NCBI RefSeq assembly: GCF_039631355.1
Contig: NZ_JBDIVF010000012.1
Span: 20,507 to 84,506, forward strand
DNA from: Uliginosibacterium paludis
Lineage (GTDB): Bacteria; Pseudomonadota; Gammaproteobacteria; Burkholderiales; Rhodocyclaceae
DNA length: 64,000 nt
Direction: 5' to 3'
Every line of letters starts with the position of its first letter. Positions within the stretch are counted from its first letter, which is position 1. Below the pieces are notes generated by a model. The model was not told the origin of the DNA and did no database searches. It worked only from the letters and a program-made list of their open reading frames with translations. Made by a program: the position numbers and the translations under genes. Shown piece after piece: positions 9,021 through 17,454 of the stretch.

Positions 9021-9443
9021 TCAGCCTAGGCGACAGGCCGGCGCAGCGTCGTCGGTTGGTGCGTGGCACACGACGCAGAGCTTGTTGCCCTCCGGGTCGC
9101 GGAAGTAGGCGCCGTAGTAATGCGGATGGTATTCGGGCCGCAGGCCGGGGGCGCCTTCCGGCCTGCCGCCGTGCGCGAGCGCCGCTTCCCAGGCCGCGTT
9201 CACCATGGCCCGGTTTGCCGCGGCAAACGCCACCATCTGGCCGTTGCCTGGAGCATGGGGCTCACCGTTCCAGGGCTTGCCGATGATGAACAGTGGCCGC
9301 ACGCTCTCCGGCGTCTGCCAGCCCGCCCAGGGCCGGTCCGGTTCGCAGAAACGCTCAGGGACGGCGAGGCAGGCCATCAGGGCGCGATAGAAGCGGAGCG
9401 CCTGCTCGAACTTCGCTACGCCGACAAATACGTGAGAGAACAT
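9021..9443 (-). CDS. VOC family protein (glyoxalase-like)
   Basis: 140 residues from ATG 9443. One VOC domain: MFSHVFVGVAKFEQALRFYR at the start, with a His and, at the end, YYGAYFRDPEGNKLCVVCHA carrying the usual YFRDPEGN motif and Glu ligand position. It belongs to the lyase/dioxygenase-like group often labelled glyoxalase; the substrate is unknown. It stands alone between the DUF326 gene and a decayed GNAT fragment, transcribed on the minus strand. Confidence 0.88.
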   Translation of the reverse strand: MFSHVFVGVAKFEQALRFYRALMACLAVPERFCEPDRPWAGWQTPESVRPLFIIGKPWNGEPHAPGNGQMVAFAAANRAMVNAAWEAALAHGGRPEGAPGLRPEYHPHYYGAYFRDPEGNKLCVVCHAPTDDAAPACRLG

Positions 9444-9626
9444 CCTTGCTCCGTTCCGGTGAGCCGGTTCAGTCAGGGAAGAGGCCCGTATTCGCCTATT
9501 CCGGCAATGATGACGGCATGAGTGGGGCCGCTGCCAGAAACCTGGAGACAGCATCTGCTGACGGCCGGGGTCTGTCCATCAATGATGACAAAGTCATGCT
9601 CGCCGCAGTGTGGCGCCGATCGAACT

Positions 9627-9715
9627 TCAGGCGGCTGACGATGAGCCGGCAGGCAGGCGGTTGGCGAAGCGGACGGCGGTGGTACTTGGAAATGTGCTTG
9701 GGTCCGAGCGCCCCG
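9627..9715 (-). pseudogene. remnant of a GNAT acetyltransferase 3' end
   Basis: About 90 bp align with the last part of the intact GNAT gene at 11087-11175 (same strand, offset 1460 bp). Reading the minus strand gives VRFANRLPAGSSSAA then a stop, against VCFAKRLPSGSSSPA in the intact copy; an ISKYH segment upstream matches FGKYA after a frameshift. The rest of the gene is gone. Confidence 0.6.
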
Positions 9716-9757
9716 CTCTGGCCTCGACCTTCCGCCGCAGCCCGCGAGGGGTGATAT

Positions 9758-10234
9758 TCAACTGCCGGTTCCTGCCGCCAGTTCAGGGTCCAGCGATAGC
9801 CCGCCGGCAATCCGGTTCCAGGCGTTGATATGACCGATGCTGAGCGTGAGGTTGATGATTTCGTCAGCGGAAAAGTGTTTGCTGAGCGCTTCGCGTACGG
9901 CGGGGTCGAGCGGAGTGCCGGGCATGTAGCAGAGCGCCTCTGCCCAGGCCAGTGCAGCGTGTTCGGCGGGCGAGTAGAGCGTGCCCATTTCACGCCAAAC
10001 CGGCAGCATGTCGATTTTCTGTGCTGAAACCTCGAGTTTGCGTGCGTACTTGAGGTGAAAGTTCAGGCAGAAGGCGCAGGCATTGATTTGCGAAACGCGT
10101 ATTTTCAGCAATTCGCTGAGCTGTTTGCTCAGACCGCTGGCGTCAATGGCACGACCCAGACTCAGCAGTGCTTCGACTGCTTGTGGGGCACGTGCAGCAA
10201 GATCGGCGTAACGCAGGGTAGTCGATGTGGGCAT
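9758..10234 (-). CDS. carboxymuconolactone decarboxylase/AhpD-like protein
   Basis: 158 residues from ATG 10234, with AGGAG upstream. The AhpD-like redox motif is present as INACAFCLNFH (CxxC followed by His), preceded by the helix ELLKIRVSQ. Members either reduce peroxiredoxins or act as alkylhydroperoxidase-like peroxidases through this CxxC. It is divergent from a MarR regulator, and the shared intergenic region carries two identical perfect 14-bp palindromes. This suggests control by that MarR protein in response to oxidants or electrophiles (inference). Confidence 0.93.
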   Translation of the reverse strand: MPTSTTLRYADLAARAPQAVEALLSLGRAIDASGLSKQLSELLKIRVSQINACAFCLNFHLKYARKLEVSAQKIDMLPVWREMGTLYSPAEHAALAWAEALCYMPGTPLDPAVREALSKHFSADEIINLTLSIGHINAWNRIAGGLSLDPELAAGTGS

Positions 10235-10255
10235 GATGCGAGTGACTCCTGTAGT

Positions 10256-10269
10256 ATTCGAATTCGAAT
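10256..10269. promoter_or_regulatory. perfect 14-bp palindrome, candidate MarR operator 1
   Basis: ATTCGAATTCGAAT is its own reverse complement. An identical copy lies 28 bp away (10284-10297). It lies between the divergent cmd/ahpD-like and marR genes, where MarR-family dimers usually bind. Confidence 0.75.
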
Positions 10270-10283
10270 GGTTTTGAAATGTT

Positions 10284-10297
10284 ATTCGAATTCGAAT
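10284..10297. promoter_or_regulatory. perfect 14-bp palindrome, candidate MarR operator 2
   Basis: Second copy of ATTCGAATTCGAAT. It ends 3 nt before the marR ATG (10301) and so occupies the place of the ribosome binding site. Repressor bound here would block marR itself. No Shine-Dalgarno is visible for that ATG. Confidence 0.75.
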
Positions 10298-10300
10298 GGT

Positions 10301-10792
10301 ATGAGCAAGCGTCAATCTGAAACACACATTCCGGCGGTGGGCGAGGGGAAGCGCGGCGTCGAGGGGCATATCGGCTATCTGCTGCGCCAGGCGTACGCCG
10401 TGCATCGCAGTCGCCTGGAACAGGCCCTGCAGCCACTGGGCCTGACCCTGCCCCAGTTTTCCGTACTGACGATGCTTTCTGCATACCCTGGCATCGCCGG
10501 CGCGGACCTGGCTCGCCTGTCACTGCTGACGCCGCAGACGATTTGCGTGATTCTCAATAACCTGGAAAAAGCAGGATTCATCCGTCGCAGCGCCCATCCG
10601 GTGCATCGCAGGGCGCAATGTATCGAGCTCAGCTCGGCAGGTCTTTTGATGCTGAAAAACTGCAAGCAGCGTGTCGAGCTTGTCGAGCAGATTCTGCTGA
10701 AAGGCGTGCCGGCGAAGGAGGAGGAGGTCGTGCGCAGATGGCTGGTTCAACTGGCCATGACGGATGCAATGCCGATGTCTGAGCCCAGGTAA
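10301..10792 (+). CDS. MarR-family transcriptional regulator
   Basis: 163 residues. The winged helix is clear: GYLLRQAYAVHRSRLEQAL, LPQFSVLTMLSAYPGIAGADLA, recognition helix LTPQTICVILNNLEKAGFI, and wing RRSAHPVHRRAQCIELSSAG. There is no conserved N-terminal OhrR-type Cys (Cys appears only in the recognition and C-terminal helices), so sensing may be by ligand. The start is uncertain: ATG 10301 lacks a Shine-Dalgarno and abuts operator 2. An in-frame ATG at 10268 would translate the operators as an Asn-Ser repeat. It is divergent from the AhpD-like gene. Confidence 0.92.
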   Translation: MSKRQSETHIPAVGEGKRGVEGHIGYLLRQAYAVHRSRLEQALQPLGLTLPQFSVLTMLSAYPGIAGADLARLSLLTPQTICVILNNLEKAGFIRRSAHPVHRRAQCIELSSAGLLMLKNCKQRVELVEQILLKGVPAKEEEVVRRWLVQLAMTDAMPMSEPR

Positions 10793-11086
10793 CTGCGTGC
10801 CTTGTTTTCTGCGGGATCTTGATGCGCTTGCCGTACTGCGGGGCCCCTCGTCGGGCTTCTGACGCGAGCCACCGCTTCATGCGGGCCGCGGCTTCAATCG
10901 GAATGCCCGGCCTCAGGACTCCCCTGATCCGGCGACATCCTCCCGTCCTGCAGAGACTTCAACCCGACAATTTCCGGAAGGCTGATCGGTGTTTCACGGA
11001 GCTTCGGAGGGCACCTGATCAGGGCACATCATGTGTTGAAGCAAGGACGCCGTCATGTCTGCCCCGTGCCCGGCACAGGCTGCGTT
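10793..11086. other. non-coding stretch between convergent marR and GNAT genes
   Basis: About 290 bp with no open frame of gene-like quality and no clear terminator. The right end resembles the flank of the GNAT remnant near 9600, so it may be part of the same old duplication. Confidence 0.4.
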
Positions 11087-11566
11087 TCAGGCGGGCGACG
11101 ATGAGCCAGAAGGCAGGCGCTTGGCGAAACAGACGGCTTCCGGCCGCCCGGCGTACTTGCCGAAATTCGGGATGCGCTGATAAGCCTTGCGCTCGTAGAA
11201 GCGAACGGCGCGGGCGTTCACCAGCCGGGTCTCCAGCCAGAGCTCGGCGTAGCCCAGTTGCGCGGCATGCGCTTCCAGCGCCTCCAGCAGCGCGCTCCCC
11301 GCGCCCTGCGTGCCGGGCGCGGCATACATGCGCTTGAGCTCGGCAACGCCTGACTGCAGCGGGCGGAACGCGCCGCAACCGACCGGGCGTCCGGCGCTGT
11401 CACGCGCGATCAGGAAAATGGCACCCTCACCGCGAACATCGTCCGGTGAAAAGGAGGCACGACCACTGCTGCCGGTGATCGCGGCCAGGGTATCGGACAG
11501 CGCATCGAGCAGGACAAGCGCATCGGGGGTTTCAGGGTCTTCAGGCTGGATCAGGTAGTACGGCAT
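11087..11566 (-). CDS. GNAT family N-acetyltransferase
   Basis: 159 residues. A GNAT fold is visible: acceptor-side strand IFLIARDSAGRPVGCGAFRP, then motif A with the acetyl-CoA loop (ELKRMYAAPGTQGAGSALLE, close to the R/Q-x-x-G-x-G/A pattern), and motif B (LWLETRLVNARAVRFYERKAYQRI). This resembles the PA4794/YafP-like small-molecule acetyltransferases. The substrate is unknown. A decayed second copy of its 3' end lies at 9627-9715. Confidence 0.9.
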   Translation of the reverse strand: MPYYLIQPEDPETPDALVLLDALSDTLAAITGSSGRASFSPDDVRGEGAIFLIARDSAGRPVGCGAFRPLQSGVAELKRMYAAPGTQGAGSALLEALEAHAAQLGYAELWLETRLVNARAVRFYERKAYQRIPNFGKYAGRPEAVCFAKRLPSGSSSPA

Positions 11567-11718
11567 GTCTTGTTTGAAGGGGCGGGAGCAATCTGCTGCC
11601 TGGGATAGGCAGCGCCATGGTCGTGCCCCATGCTAATCCAAGCCGCGTGAAGCCGGAAGACTGGCGCAAGGCATGACGCCTGCCTTGAAGACGAGCAACA
11701 GCCGGGAGCCGTGTGGCC

Positions 11719-11904
11719 TCAGTGTTTCGGCAGGTGTGACTGGATCTCGGCGATTTCCTGGGTAAGCAGGGAGAGGGTTTTCCGGACTTCGGTGAGTGCG
11801 GCGGCTGCAAGCTGGGGGAGTTCTTCCGGCGTGTGGTGCTCGACATGGCTGATGGCTTTGCCGAGGTCTTGGAGATGGATCTTGATGGATTCCAGTTGCG
11901 ACAT
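11719..11904 (-). CDS. small helical protein, unknown function
   Basis: 61 residues from ATG 11904, preceded by AGGAGG at a good distance, which supports translation. The sequence is predicted helical and amphipathic (QLESIKIHLQDLGKAISHVE, then ALTEVRKTLSLLTQEIAEIQ) and could form a short coiled coil. No family is recognised and there is no signal peptide. It lies alone, on the same strand as the SDR gene upstream. Confidence 0.6.
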   Translation of the reverse strand: MSQLESIKIHLQDLGKAISHVEHHTPEELPQLAAAALTEVRKTLSLLTQEIAEIQSHLPKH

Positions 11905-12009
11905 GACTTCCTCCTGCCTGATGCGACTGCCTGAACGTTTCACCCTAGCCTGCCGGTAGCCAAACCGATGCCAGCCATTCGTGCAGCGCCCCCCGCGTGG
12001 CCGCCCGGC

Positions 12010-12864
12010 TCAGCCGTTCACGACCTCTCCGCCATTCGGATGCAGCACCTGCCCACTCATGAACGAGGCGTCGGAACTCGCCAGAAACACATAGGCAGGC
12101 GCGATCTCGGCAGGCTGCGCCGGGCGGTGCATCGGCACCTGCTGGCCGAAGTGGGCGACCTTGTCGGGCTCGAAGGTGGAGGGAATCAGCGGCGTCCACA
12201 CCGGCCCGGGCGCGACCGCGTTCACGCGGATGCCGCGCGGCAGGAGTTGCAGCGAGAGCGAGCGGGTGAAGGCCACGATCGCGCCTTTCGATGCCGCGTA
12301 GTCGAGCAGCGTGGGGTTGCCGCGGTAAGCGGTGACCGAGGTGGTATTGATGATGCGCGCGCCTTCGTTCAGGTGGGGCAGGGCCGCGCGCGTGAGGTGG
12401 AACATGCCGAACACATTGGTGCGGAAGGTGCGTTCGAGCTGCTCGGGTTCGATGTCTTCGAGCCGCTCCTGCGGATGCTGCTCGGCGGCGTTGTTGACCA
12501 GCATGTCGAGGCGGCCGAAGCGCTCGACCGTGCGGCCGACCACCTGGTGGCAGAATTGCGGATCGCCGATATCTCCGGCCAGCAGCAGGCATTCCCGGCC
12601 GAGGCTGCGCACGATGCCGGCGGTGTCTTCCGCGTCGTCATGCTCATTGAGATAGACGACGCAGACGTCGGCGCCCTCGGTCGCGAAGGCCACCGCGACG
12701 GCGCGGCCGATGCCGCTGTCGCCGCCGGTGATGATGGCGACCTGGTCCTTGAGACGGAGCGGTCCGGTCTCCGGATTGACGGCGCGCGGCGGCGGCGTCA
12801 TCTCCGACTCGAGGCCGGGCTGGCGGTCCTGATGCTGGGGCGGATTGAGGGGCGTGTCGCTCAT
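12010..12864 (-). CDS. SDR family oxidoreductase (YghA/YhdF type)
   Basis: 284 residues with an approximately 40-residue N-terminal extension rich in Pro and Gln, as in the stress-associated YghA/GsiB-linked SDRs. Rossmann motif GGDSGIGRA, NNAAEQHPQE, the catalytic Ser in INTTSVTAYRG and YAASKGAI (Tyr/Lys) are all present, as is PGPVWTPLIP. It uses NAD(P)H to reduce or oxidise an alcohol or aldehyde; the substrate is unknown. GAGGT lies upstream of the ATG. It sits with the BON lipoprotein on the same strand, 72 bp away. Confidence 0.93.
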   Translation of the reverse strand: MSDTPLNPPQHQDRQPGLESEMTPPPRAVNPETGPLRLKDQVAIITGGDSGIGRAVAVAFATEGADVCVVYLNEHDDAEDTAGIVRSLGRECLLLAGDIGDPQFCHQVVGRTVERFGRLDMLVNNAAEQHPQERLEDIEPEQLERTFRTNVFGMFHLTRAALPHLNEGARIINTTSVTAYRGNPTLLDYAASKGAIVAFTRSLSLQLLPRGIRVNAVAPGPVWTPLIPSTFEPDKVAHFGQQVPMHRPAQPAEIAPAYVFLASSDASFMSGQVLHPNGGEVVNG

Positions 12865-12936
12865 GCTGGATACCTCGTGCGGGCAGGGAAGGGGCGCCGG
12901 TCAGGCGCAAGCGGGGTGGGGCAACAGAGACGCGCC

Positions 12937-13392
12937 TCAGGCGGCGCGGCCGTCGGGACCGACGAGCCGGAGGCGGTCATTCACGAAGATCACGCCCTCC
13001 ATTGAGCGGCTCAGGCTGATCAGCCGCTGGCGATCCTCGTCGCGATGCAGGCTGCCGGTCAGGGTCACGATGCCGGCATGCGTGCTGATCTGCACATCCA
13101 GCCCGCGCAGGGTGGCGTCTTCGGTAATCTCCGAGCGCAGGCGGCGGTCGATCAGGGCATCGTCCGCCTCTTCGCGCGTGGCGATCGCACGCACGCCGGT
13201 TTCATAGGCCTGCAGCATGCGGCCGGCGGATTCCAGGCTGGCGCTGAACACATCCTCGGCGCTGGCGGACACACTGAGCGGCAACAGACCGGTGTGGCCC
13301 GCGCGGGGCTCTGCCGGCCCGCGGCTGCAGGCAGGCAGCAGGCCGGCGAAGGCTGCGAGCAGGAGGATGCGGACGGAATGTCGGGGAATCAT
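12937..13392 (-). CDS. BON-domain lipoprotein
   Basis: 151 residues from ATG 13392, with AAGGAG upstream. The N-terminus is a lipoprotein signal: hydrophobic ILLLAAFAGLLPAC with the lipobox Cys at about residue 21. The C-terminal half is a BON domain (RLRSEITEDATLRGLDVQIS, GIVTLTGSLHRDEDRQRLIS, GVIFVNDRL), found in OsmY and related envelope-stress proteins, where it probably binds phospholipid or peptidoglycan-associated surfaces. Expected in the periplasm, anchored to a membrane. Confidence 0.88.
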   Translation of the reverse strand: MIPRHSVRILLLAAFAGLLPACSRGPAEPRAGHTGLLPLSVSASAEDVFSASLESAGRMLQAYETGVRAIATREEADDALIDRRLRSEITEDATLRGLDVQISTHAGIVTLTGSLHRDEDRQRLISLSRSMEGVIFVNDRLRLVGPDGRAA

Positions 13393-13700
13393 GACGTACT
13401 CCTTGAAACGCGGCGGCCATGCCGGTGCGGACGCTGGGGGTGTCGTGTCCACTCTAGGCAGGCGGCCCTTCGCAAAGCAGCTCATGAAGGCGCATGGCGG
13501 AGTCGGCGGCGCGGATCGCGGCTTGTAGGATTTTTCCGTCAGCCGGATTCGGTGGGCGCGCGGGTCGTCATGTCAGCGTTCCGCCGCGGACTGCCCATTC
13601 CTGCGAATTTCTTGCCTGATCCTCCAGACGAAGGTGCCGGGGCGAGACAGAATCCGGCGCTGCCGGCTAGATTGGGCAGCAGAAAACAAGGAGAAGCCCC
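13393..13700. other. divergent intergenic region between BON lipoprotein and araC-type gene
   Basis: About 310 bp that must hold promoters for both divergent genes. I see no confident -35/-10 pair, repeat or small gene. AAGGAG lies just before the AraC-type start. Confidence 0.4.
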
Positions 13701-14660
13701 ATGACCCCCCAGGTCCCCCGACAAGCCGGCGCAGACCCGGATGTACTGCAGGCGGCGATCACGGACATCATCCTGCGGCACACCCCCGGTGACGAGGATC
13801 GTGAAACGCCGGTACCCGGACTGCTGTTCTTCCGTCGCAACTCGCTGACCGAACCCTGTGCCTGCATGGTGGAGCCCAGCGTGGTGATGGTGTCCCAGGG
13901 CGCGAAGCAATTGCTGGTGGGCGATGATGCCTTTCCCTATGACACCGAACGTTTCCTGATCAATTCGATCGATCTGCCGGCCAGCTCCCAGGTCATCGAC
14001 GCGAGTGCGGAGAGGCCCTGTGTCGGCCTGGTGCTCAGGCTCAACCTGCGCGTGATGGCCGAGCTCATTGCCGAGGGCAATGTGCCCGCCGATGCAGGGC
14101 ACGGATCGGCGCGCGGGATCGCGCCCGGCACGCTCACGCCCCGCCTGCTGGAGCCGATGTTGCGCCTGCTCCAGCTGCTCGATGAGCCGGAGTCGATCCC
14201 GGTGCTCGCGCCGCTGATCCAGCGCGAGATCCACTTCCGCCTGCTGATGAGTGACCAGGCCGCGCGCCTGCGCCAGATCATCCTGCTGGGCAGCCAGAGC
14301 CATCGGGTGGCACGGGCGATCGATTGGCTGAAAGCCAACTTCAAGGAATCGCTGCGCATCGAGGAGCTGGCCGCGCGGATCCAGATGAGCCCGTCGAGCC
14401 TGCATCTGCATTTCAGGCAGCTCACCGCGATGAGCCCGCTGCAGTACCAGAAATGGCTGCGACTCAATGAGGCGCGGCGCCTGATGCTCAACGAGCATCT
14501 CGATGCCGCGAGCGCGGCCTTCCAGGTCGGCTATGAAAGCCCCTCGCAGTTCAGCCGTGAATACAGCCGGCTCTTCGGCGCGCCACCCCGGCGCGATATC
14601 GAGACCCTGTTGCATCGGCGTGCGCTGCCCCAGGCTGAACGCCCGGCGGTGCTGCGCTGA
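13701..14660 (+). CDS. AraC-family transcriptional regulator
   Basis: 319 residues, with AAGGAG upstream of the ATG. The N-terminal half is the AraC_N cupin-like domain typical of the YqhC type (PGLLFFRRNSLTEPCACMVE, VVMVSQGAKQLLVGDDAFPY). The C-terminal ~100 residues hold two helix-turn-helix motifs (LRIEELAARIQMSPSSLHLH and AASAAFQVGYESPSQFSREY). It is followed by the molybdenum hydroxylase operon at 127 bp on the same strand, but relatives of this domain class often control an aldehyde reductase such as YqhD, which in this window lies 11 kb away. The target is therefore open. Confidence 0.92.
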   Translation: MTPQVPRQAGADPDVLQAAITDIILRHTPGDEDRETPVPGLLFFRRNSLTEPCACMVEPSVVMVSQGAKQLLVGDDAFPYDTERFLINSIDLPASSQVIDASAERPCVGLVLRLNLRVMAELIAEGNVPADAGHGSARGIAPGTLTPRLLEPMLRLLQLLDEPESIPVLAPLIQREIHFRLLMSDQAARLRQIILLGSQSHRVARAIDWLKANFKESLRIEELAARIQMSPSSLHLHFRQLTAMSPLQYQKWLRLNEARRLMLNEHLDAASAAFQVGYESPSQFSREYSRLFGAPPRRDIETLLHRRALPQAERPAVLR

Positions 14661-14787
14661 CGCGGCGGATCGGGGTTTTCGGCAGGCAGGAGGATCAGGC
14701 AAGAAACTCAGAGGAATGATCTATCGCAGGGACTCCGCCGTTCCCAGAATGCAGAAGCGCAGATCTGCGCCCTGAACGGAGAGCCCC

Positions 14788-15246
14788 ATGATTACCCTCA
14801 ACATCAACGGACAAGCCACGCGTGTCGACGTGGCGCCCGATACGCCCCTGCTGTGGGTGCTGCGCGACACGCTGCAGCTCACCGGCACCAAGTTCGGCTG
14901 CGGCATGGCCCTGTGCGGCGCCTGCACGGTGCATCTCGATGGCCAGCCGATCCGCTCCTGCACGACACCGGTATCCGTGGCGGTGGGTCACAAGATCACC
15001 ACCATCGAAGGCGTCGAGACCCAGAAGGTCGCGCAGGTTGTGCAGGAGGCCTGGAAGCGGCTGGACGTCGTTCAGTGCGGCTACTGTCAGTCGGGCCAGA
15101 TCATGAGCGCCGTGGCGCTGCTGACCGGAAACCGCAAGCCGACCGATGCCGACATTGATGCCGCCATGGCCGGCAACATCTGTCGCTGTGCCACCTATGT
15201 CCGCATCCGTGCCGCGATCCATGAAGCGGCCGCGGCGCTGGCGTGA
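14788..15246 (+). CDS. iorA: (2Fe-2S)-binding subunit of a molybdenum hydroxylase (IorA type)
   Basis: 152 residues. The N-terminal plant-type ferredoxin domain carries CGMALCGACTVHLDGQPIRSC. The second, helical [2Fe-2S] domain carries CGYCQSGQ and ICRC. This is the small subunit of xanthine-oxidase-family enzymes of the isoquinoline 1-oxidoreductase or aldehyde dehydrogenase kind; it passes electrons from the Mo centre to an acceptor. Its stop overlaps the start region of the large subunit, indicating an operon with iorB, xdhC and a mocA-type gene. Confidence 0.93.
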   Translation: MITLNINGQATRVDVAPDTPLLWVLRDTLQLTGTKFGCGMALCGACTVHLDGQPIRSCTTPVSVAVGHKITTIEGVETQKVAQVVQEAWKRLDVVQCGYCQSGQIMSAVALLTGNRKPTDADIDAAMAGNICRCATYVRIRAAIHEAAAALA

Positions 15247-15257
15247 GGGGGCCGACC

Positions 15258-17453
15258 ATGAACACCCGTATTGAAAACGACAGCCGCCGCCGCTTCCTGC
15301 AGGGCATCGCCGGCCTGAGCCTGGCCTTCTGCCTGCCCGAGTCGGGCGCGGCCACCGGTCCTGGCCTGCCGCCGGATGCTTCCGCTACCGCGCTGCGCTT
15401 CGAGCCGAATGCCTTCGTGCGCATCGGCACCGACAACGTCGTGACCGTGATTTCCAAGCACATCGAGATGGGGCAGGGCACCTACACCGGCATCGCCACC
15501 ATCGTGGCCGAAGAGCTCGACGCATCCTGGGCGCAGGTGCGCGTCGAAGGAGCACCGGCCGATGCGAAGCGCTATGCCAATACGCTGTGGGGGCCGTTCC
15601 AGGGCACCGGTGGCAGCAGCGCCATGGCCAACTGCTGGATGCAGATGCGCCAGGCCGGCGCCGCGGCGCGTGCCATGCTGGTGTCGGCAGCGGCCAAACA
15701 GTGGCAGGTGCCGGCCAGCGAAATCACCGTCAATGACGGCGTCATTCGTCATGCAGCCTCCGGTCGCAGCGGCAGCTTCGGCGACTTCGTGCAGGCCGCA
15801 GCTGCCGAGAGCGTGCCGGCCGACATCCAGCTCAAGGACCCGAAGGACTTCAAGCTCGTCGGCAAGCGCGCACCGCGCAAGGATTCGGCTGAAAAGGTCA
15901 ACGGCCGTGCGATCTACACCCAGGACATCCATCTGCCCGGCATGCTCACCGCCGTGGTGGCGCATCCCCCGCGCTTCGGCGCCAAGGTGAAATCGGTCGA
16001 CGCCTCGAAAGCGCGTGCCATCAAGGGCGTGGTGGAGGTGGTGCGGATTCCTTCCGGCGTGGCCGTGCTGGCCCGTGATACCTGGTCCGCGAAAAAAGGG
16101 CGCGACGCCCTGCGCATCACCTGGGACGACAGCAGCGCTTTCAGGCTCGGCAGCGAGCAGATCCTCGCTCGCTACCATGAGCTCGCGAAGCAGCCCGGGG
16201 CGGTCGCGCATCGCAGCGGTGACACCGACGCCGCCTTCGCAAGCGCGGCAAAGGTGCTGAGTGCCAGCTACGACTTCCCCTTCCTCGCGCATGCGGCGAT
16301 GGAGCCGCTCAACTGTGTGGTGCGCCTGGGCCAGGGCGAATGCGAGATCTGGAACGGCGAGCAGATGCAGACCGGCGACCAGATGGCCGTGGCGGCGCTG
16401 CTGGGCATTCCGGTCGAGCAGGTGAAGATCAACATGCTCTACGCCGGTGGCAGCTTCGGCCGCCGCGGCAGCAAGGACGCCGACTATGTGCGCGAGGCCG
16501 TCACCATCGCGCAGGCCATCAAGGGGCGCGCACCGGTGAAGCTGGTGTGGCTCCGCGAGGACGACATGAAGGCCGGTTACTACCGTCCGGTCTTCCACCA
16601 CCGCATCGAAGCCGCGCTGGACGCGCACGGCAATGCGACCGCCTGGCGCCACCGCCTCGTCGGCCAGTCCATCCTCGCCGGCTCGCCTTTTGCCGGCATG
16701 GTGCAGAACGGCATCGACCCGGTCTCGGTCGAGGGTGCGGCCAATCTGCCCTACGCCATTCCGGCCCGGCTCGTTGATCTGCACACCCCCACCGACATCG
16801 GCGTGCCGGTGCACTGGTGGCGCTCGGTCGGTTCCACCCATACGGCCTATTCCACCGAGACCTTCATCGACGAGCTGGCCGCGCAGGCCGGCAAGGACCC
16901 GGTGGCCTACCGGCTCGAGCTCCTGAAGGATCACCCGCGCCACAGCGCAGTGCTGCGCCTTGCCGCCAACAAGGCCGGCTGGGGCACGCCGCTGCCGGCT
17001 GCGCCGGGCGAGCGCCGGGCGCGGGGCGTGGCGGTGCATGAGTCCTTCGGAACCTTCGTGGCCGAGGTGGCCGAGATCACCTTGCAGGCCGATGGCAGTC
17101 TGCGCGTCGATCGTGTGGTGTGCGGCGTGGATTGCGGCGTGCCGATCAATCCCGATGTCATCCGCGCGCAGGTCGAAGGCTCGGTCGGCTATGCGCTCTC
17201 CGCCGCGCTGCATGGCGCCATCACGCTCAAGGATGGCGTGGTGGAGCAGTCGAACTTCCACGATTACGCGCCGATCCGCATCACCGAGATGCCGCGGGTG
17301 GAGGTTCACCTCATCGCCTCGCAGGAGAAGCCGACCGGTATCGGCGAGCCGGCCGTGCCGCCGCTCGCGCCGGCCGTGGCGAATGCGATCGCGGCGGCCA
17401 CCGGCAAGCGCCTGCGCGATCTGCCCTTCGACACCACGCAGCTGAAAGCCTGA
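15258..17453 (+). CDS. iorB: molybdopterin-binding large subunit of a xanthine-oxidase-family dehydrogenase (IorB type), Tat-exported
   Basis: 731 residues from ATG 15258. The N-terminus has a twin-arginine signal (SRRRFLQGIAGLSLAFCLP), so the folded enzyme is expected to reach the periplasm. Family motifs include KHIEMGQGTYTGIATIVAEE, GGSFGRRGSKD, and near the end EKPTGIGEPAVPPLAPAVAN with the Mo-active-site Glu. It hydroxylates an aldehyde or N-heterocycle using water. The electron path usually ends in a cytochrome or quinone, none of which is encoded here. Substrate unknown. Confidence 0.93.
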   Translation: MNTRIENDSRRRFLQGIAGLSLAFCLPESGAATGPGLPPDASATALRFEPNAFVRIGTDNVVTVISKHIEMGQGTYTGIATIVAEELDASWAQVRVEGAPADAKRYANTLWGPFQGTGGSSAMANCWMQMRQAGAAARAMLVSAAAKQWQVPASEITVNDGVIRHAASGRSGSFGDFVQAAAAESVPADIQLKDPKDFKLVGKRAPRKDSAEKVNGRAIYTQDIHLPGMLTAVVAHPPRFGAKVKSVDASKARAIKGVVEVVRIPSGVAVLARDTWSAKKGRDALRITWDDSSAFRLGSEQILARYHELAKQPGAVAHRSGDTDAAFASAAKVLSASYDFPFLAHAAMEPLNCVVRLGQGECEIWNGEQMQTGDQMAVAALLGIPVEQVKINMLYAGGSFGRRGSKDADYVREAVTIAQAIKGRAPVKLVWLREDDMKAGYYRPVFHHRIEAALDAHGNATAWRHRLVGQSILAGSPFAGMVQNGIDPVSVEGAANLPYAIPARLVDLHTPTDIGVPVHWWRSVGSTHTAYSTETFIDELAAQAGKDPVAYRLELLKDHPRHSAVLRLAANKAGWGTPLPAAPGERRARGVAVHESFGTFVAEVAEITLQADGSLRVDRVVCGVDCGVPINPDVIRAQVEGSVGYALSAALHGAITLKDGVVEQSNFHDYAPIRITEMPRVEVHLIASQEKPTGIGEPAVPPLAPAVANAIAAATGKRLRDLPFDTTQLKA

Positions 17454-17454
17454 G

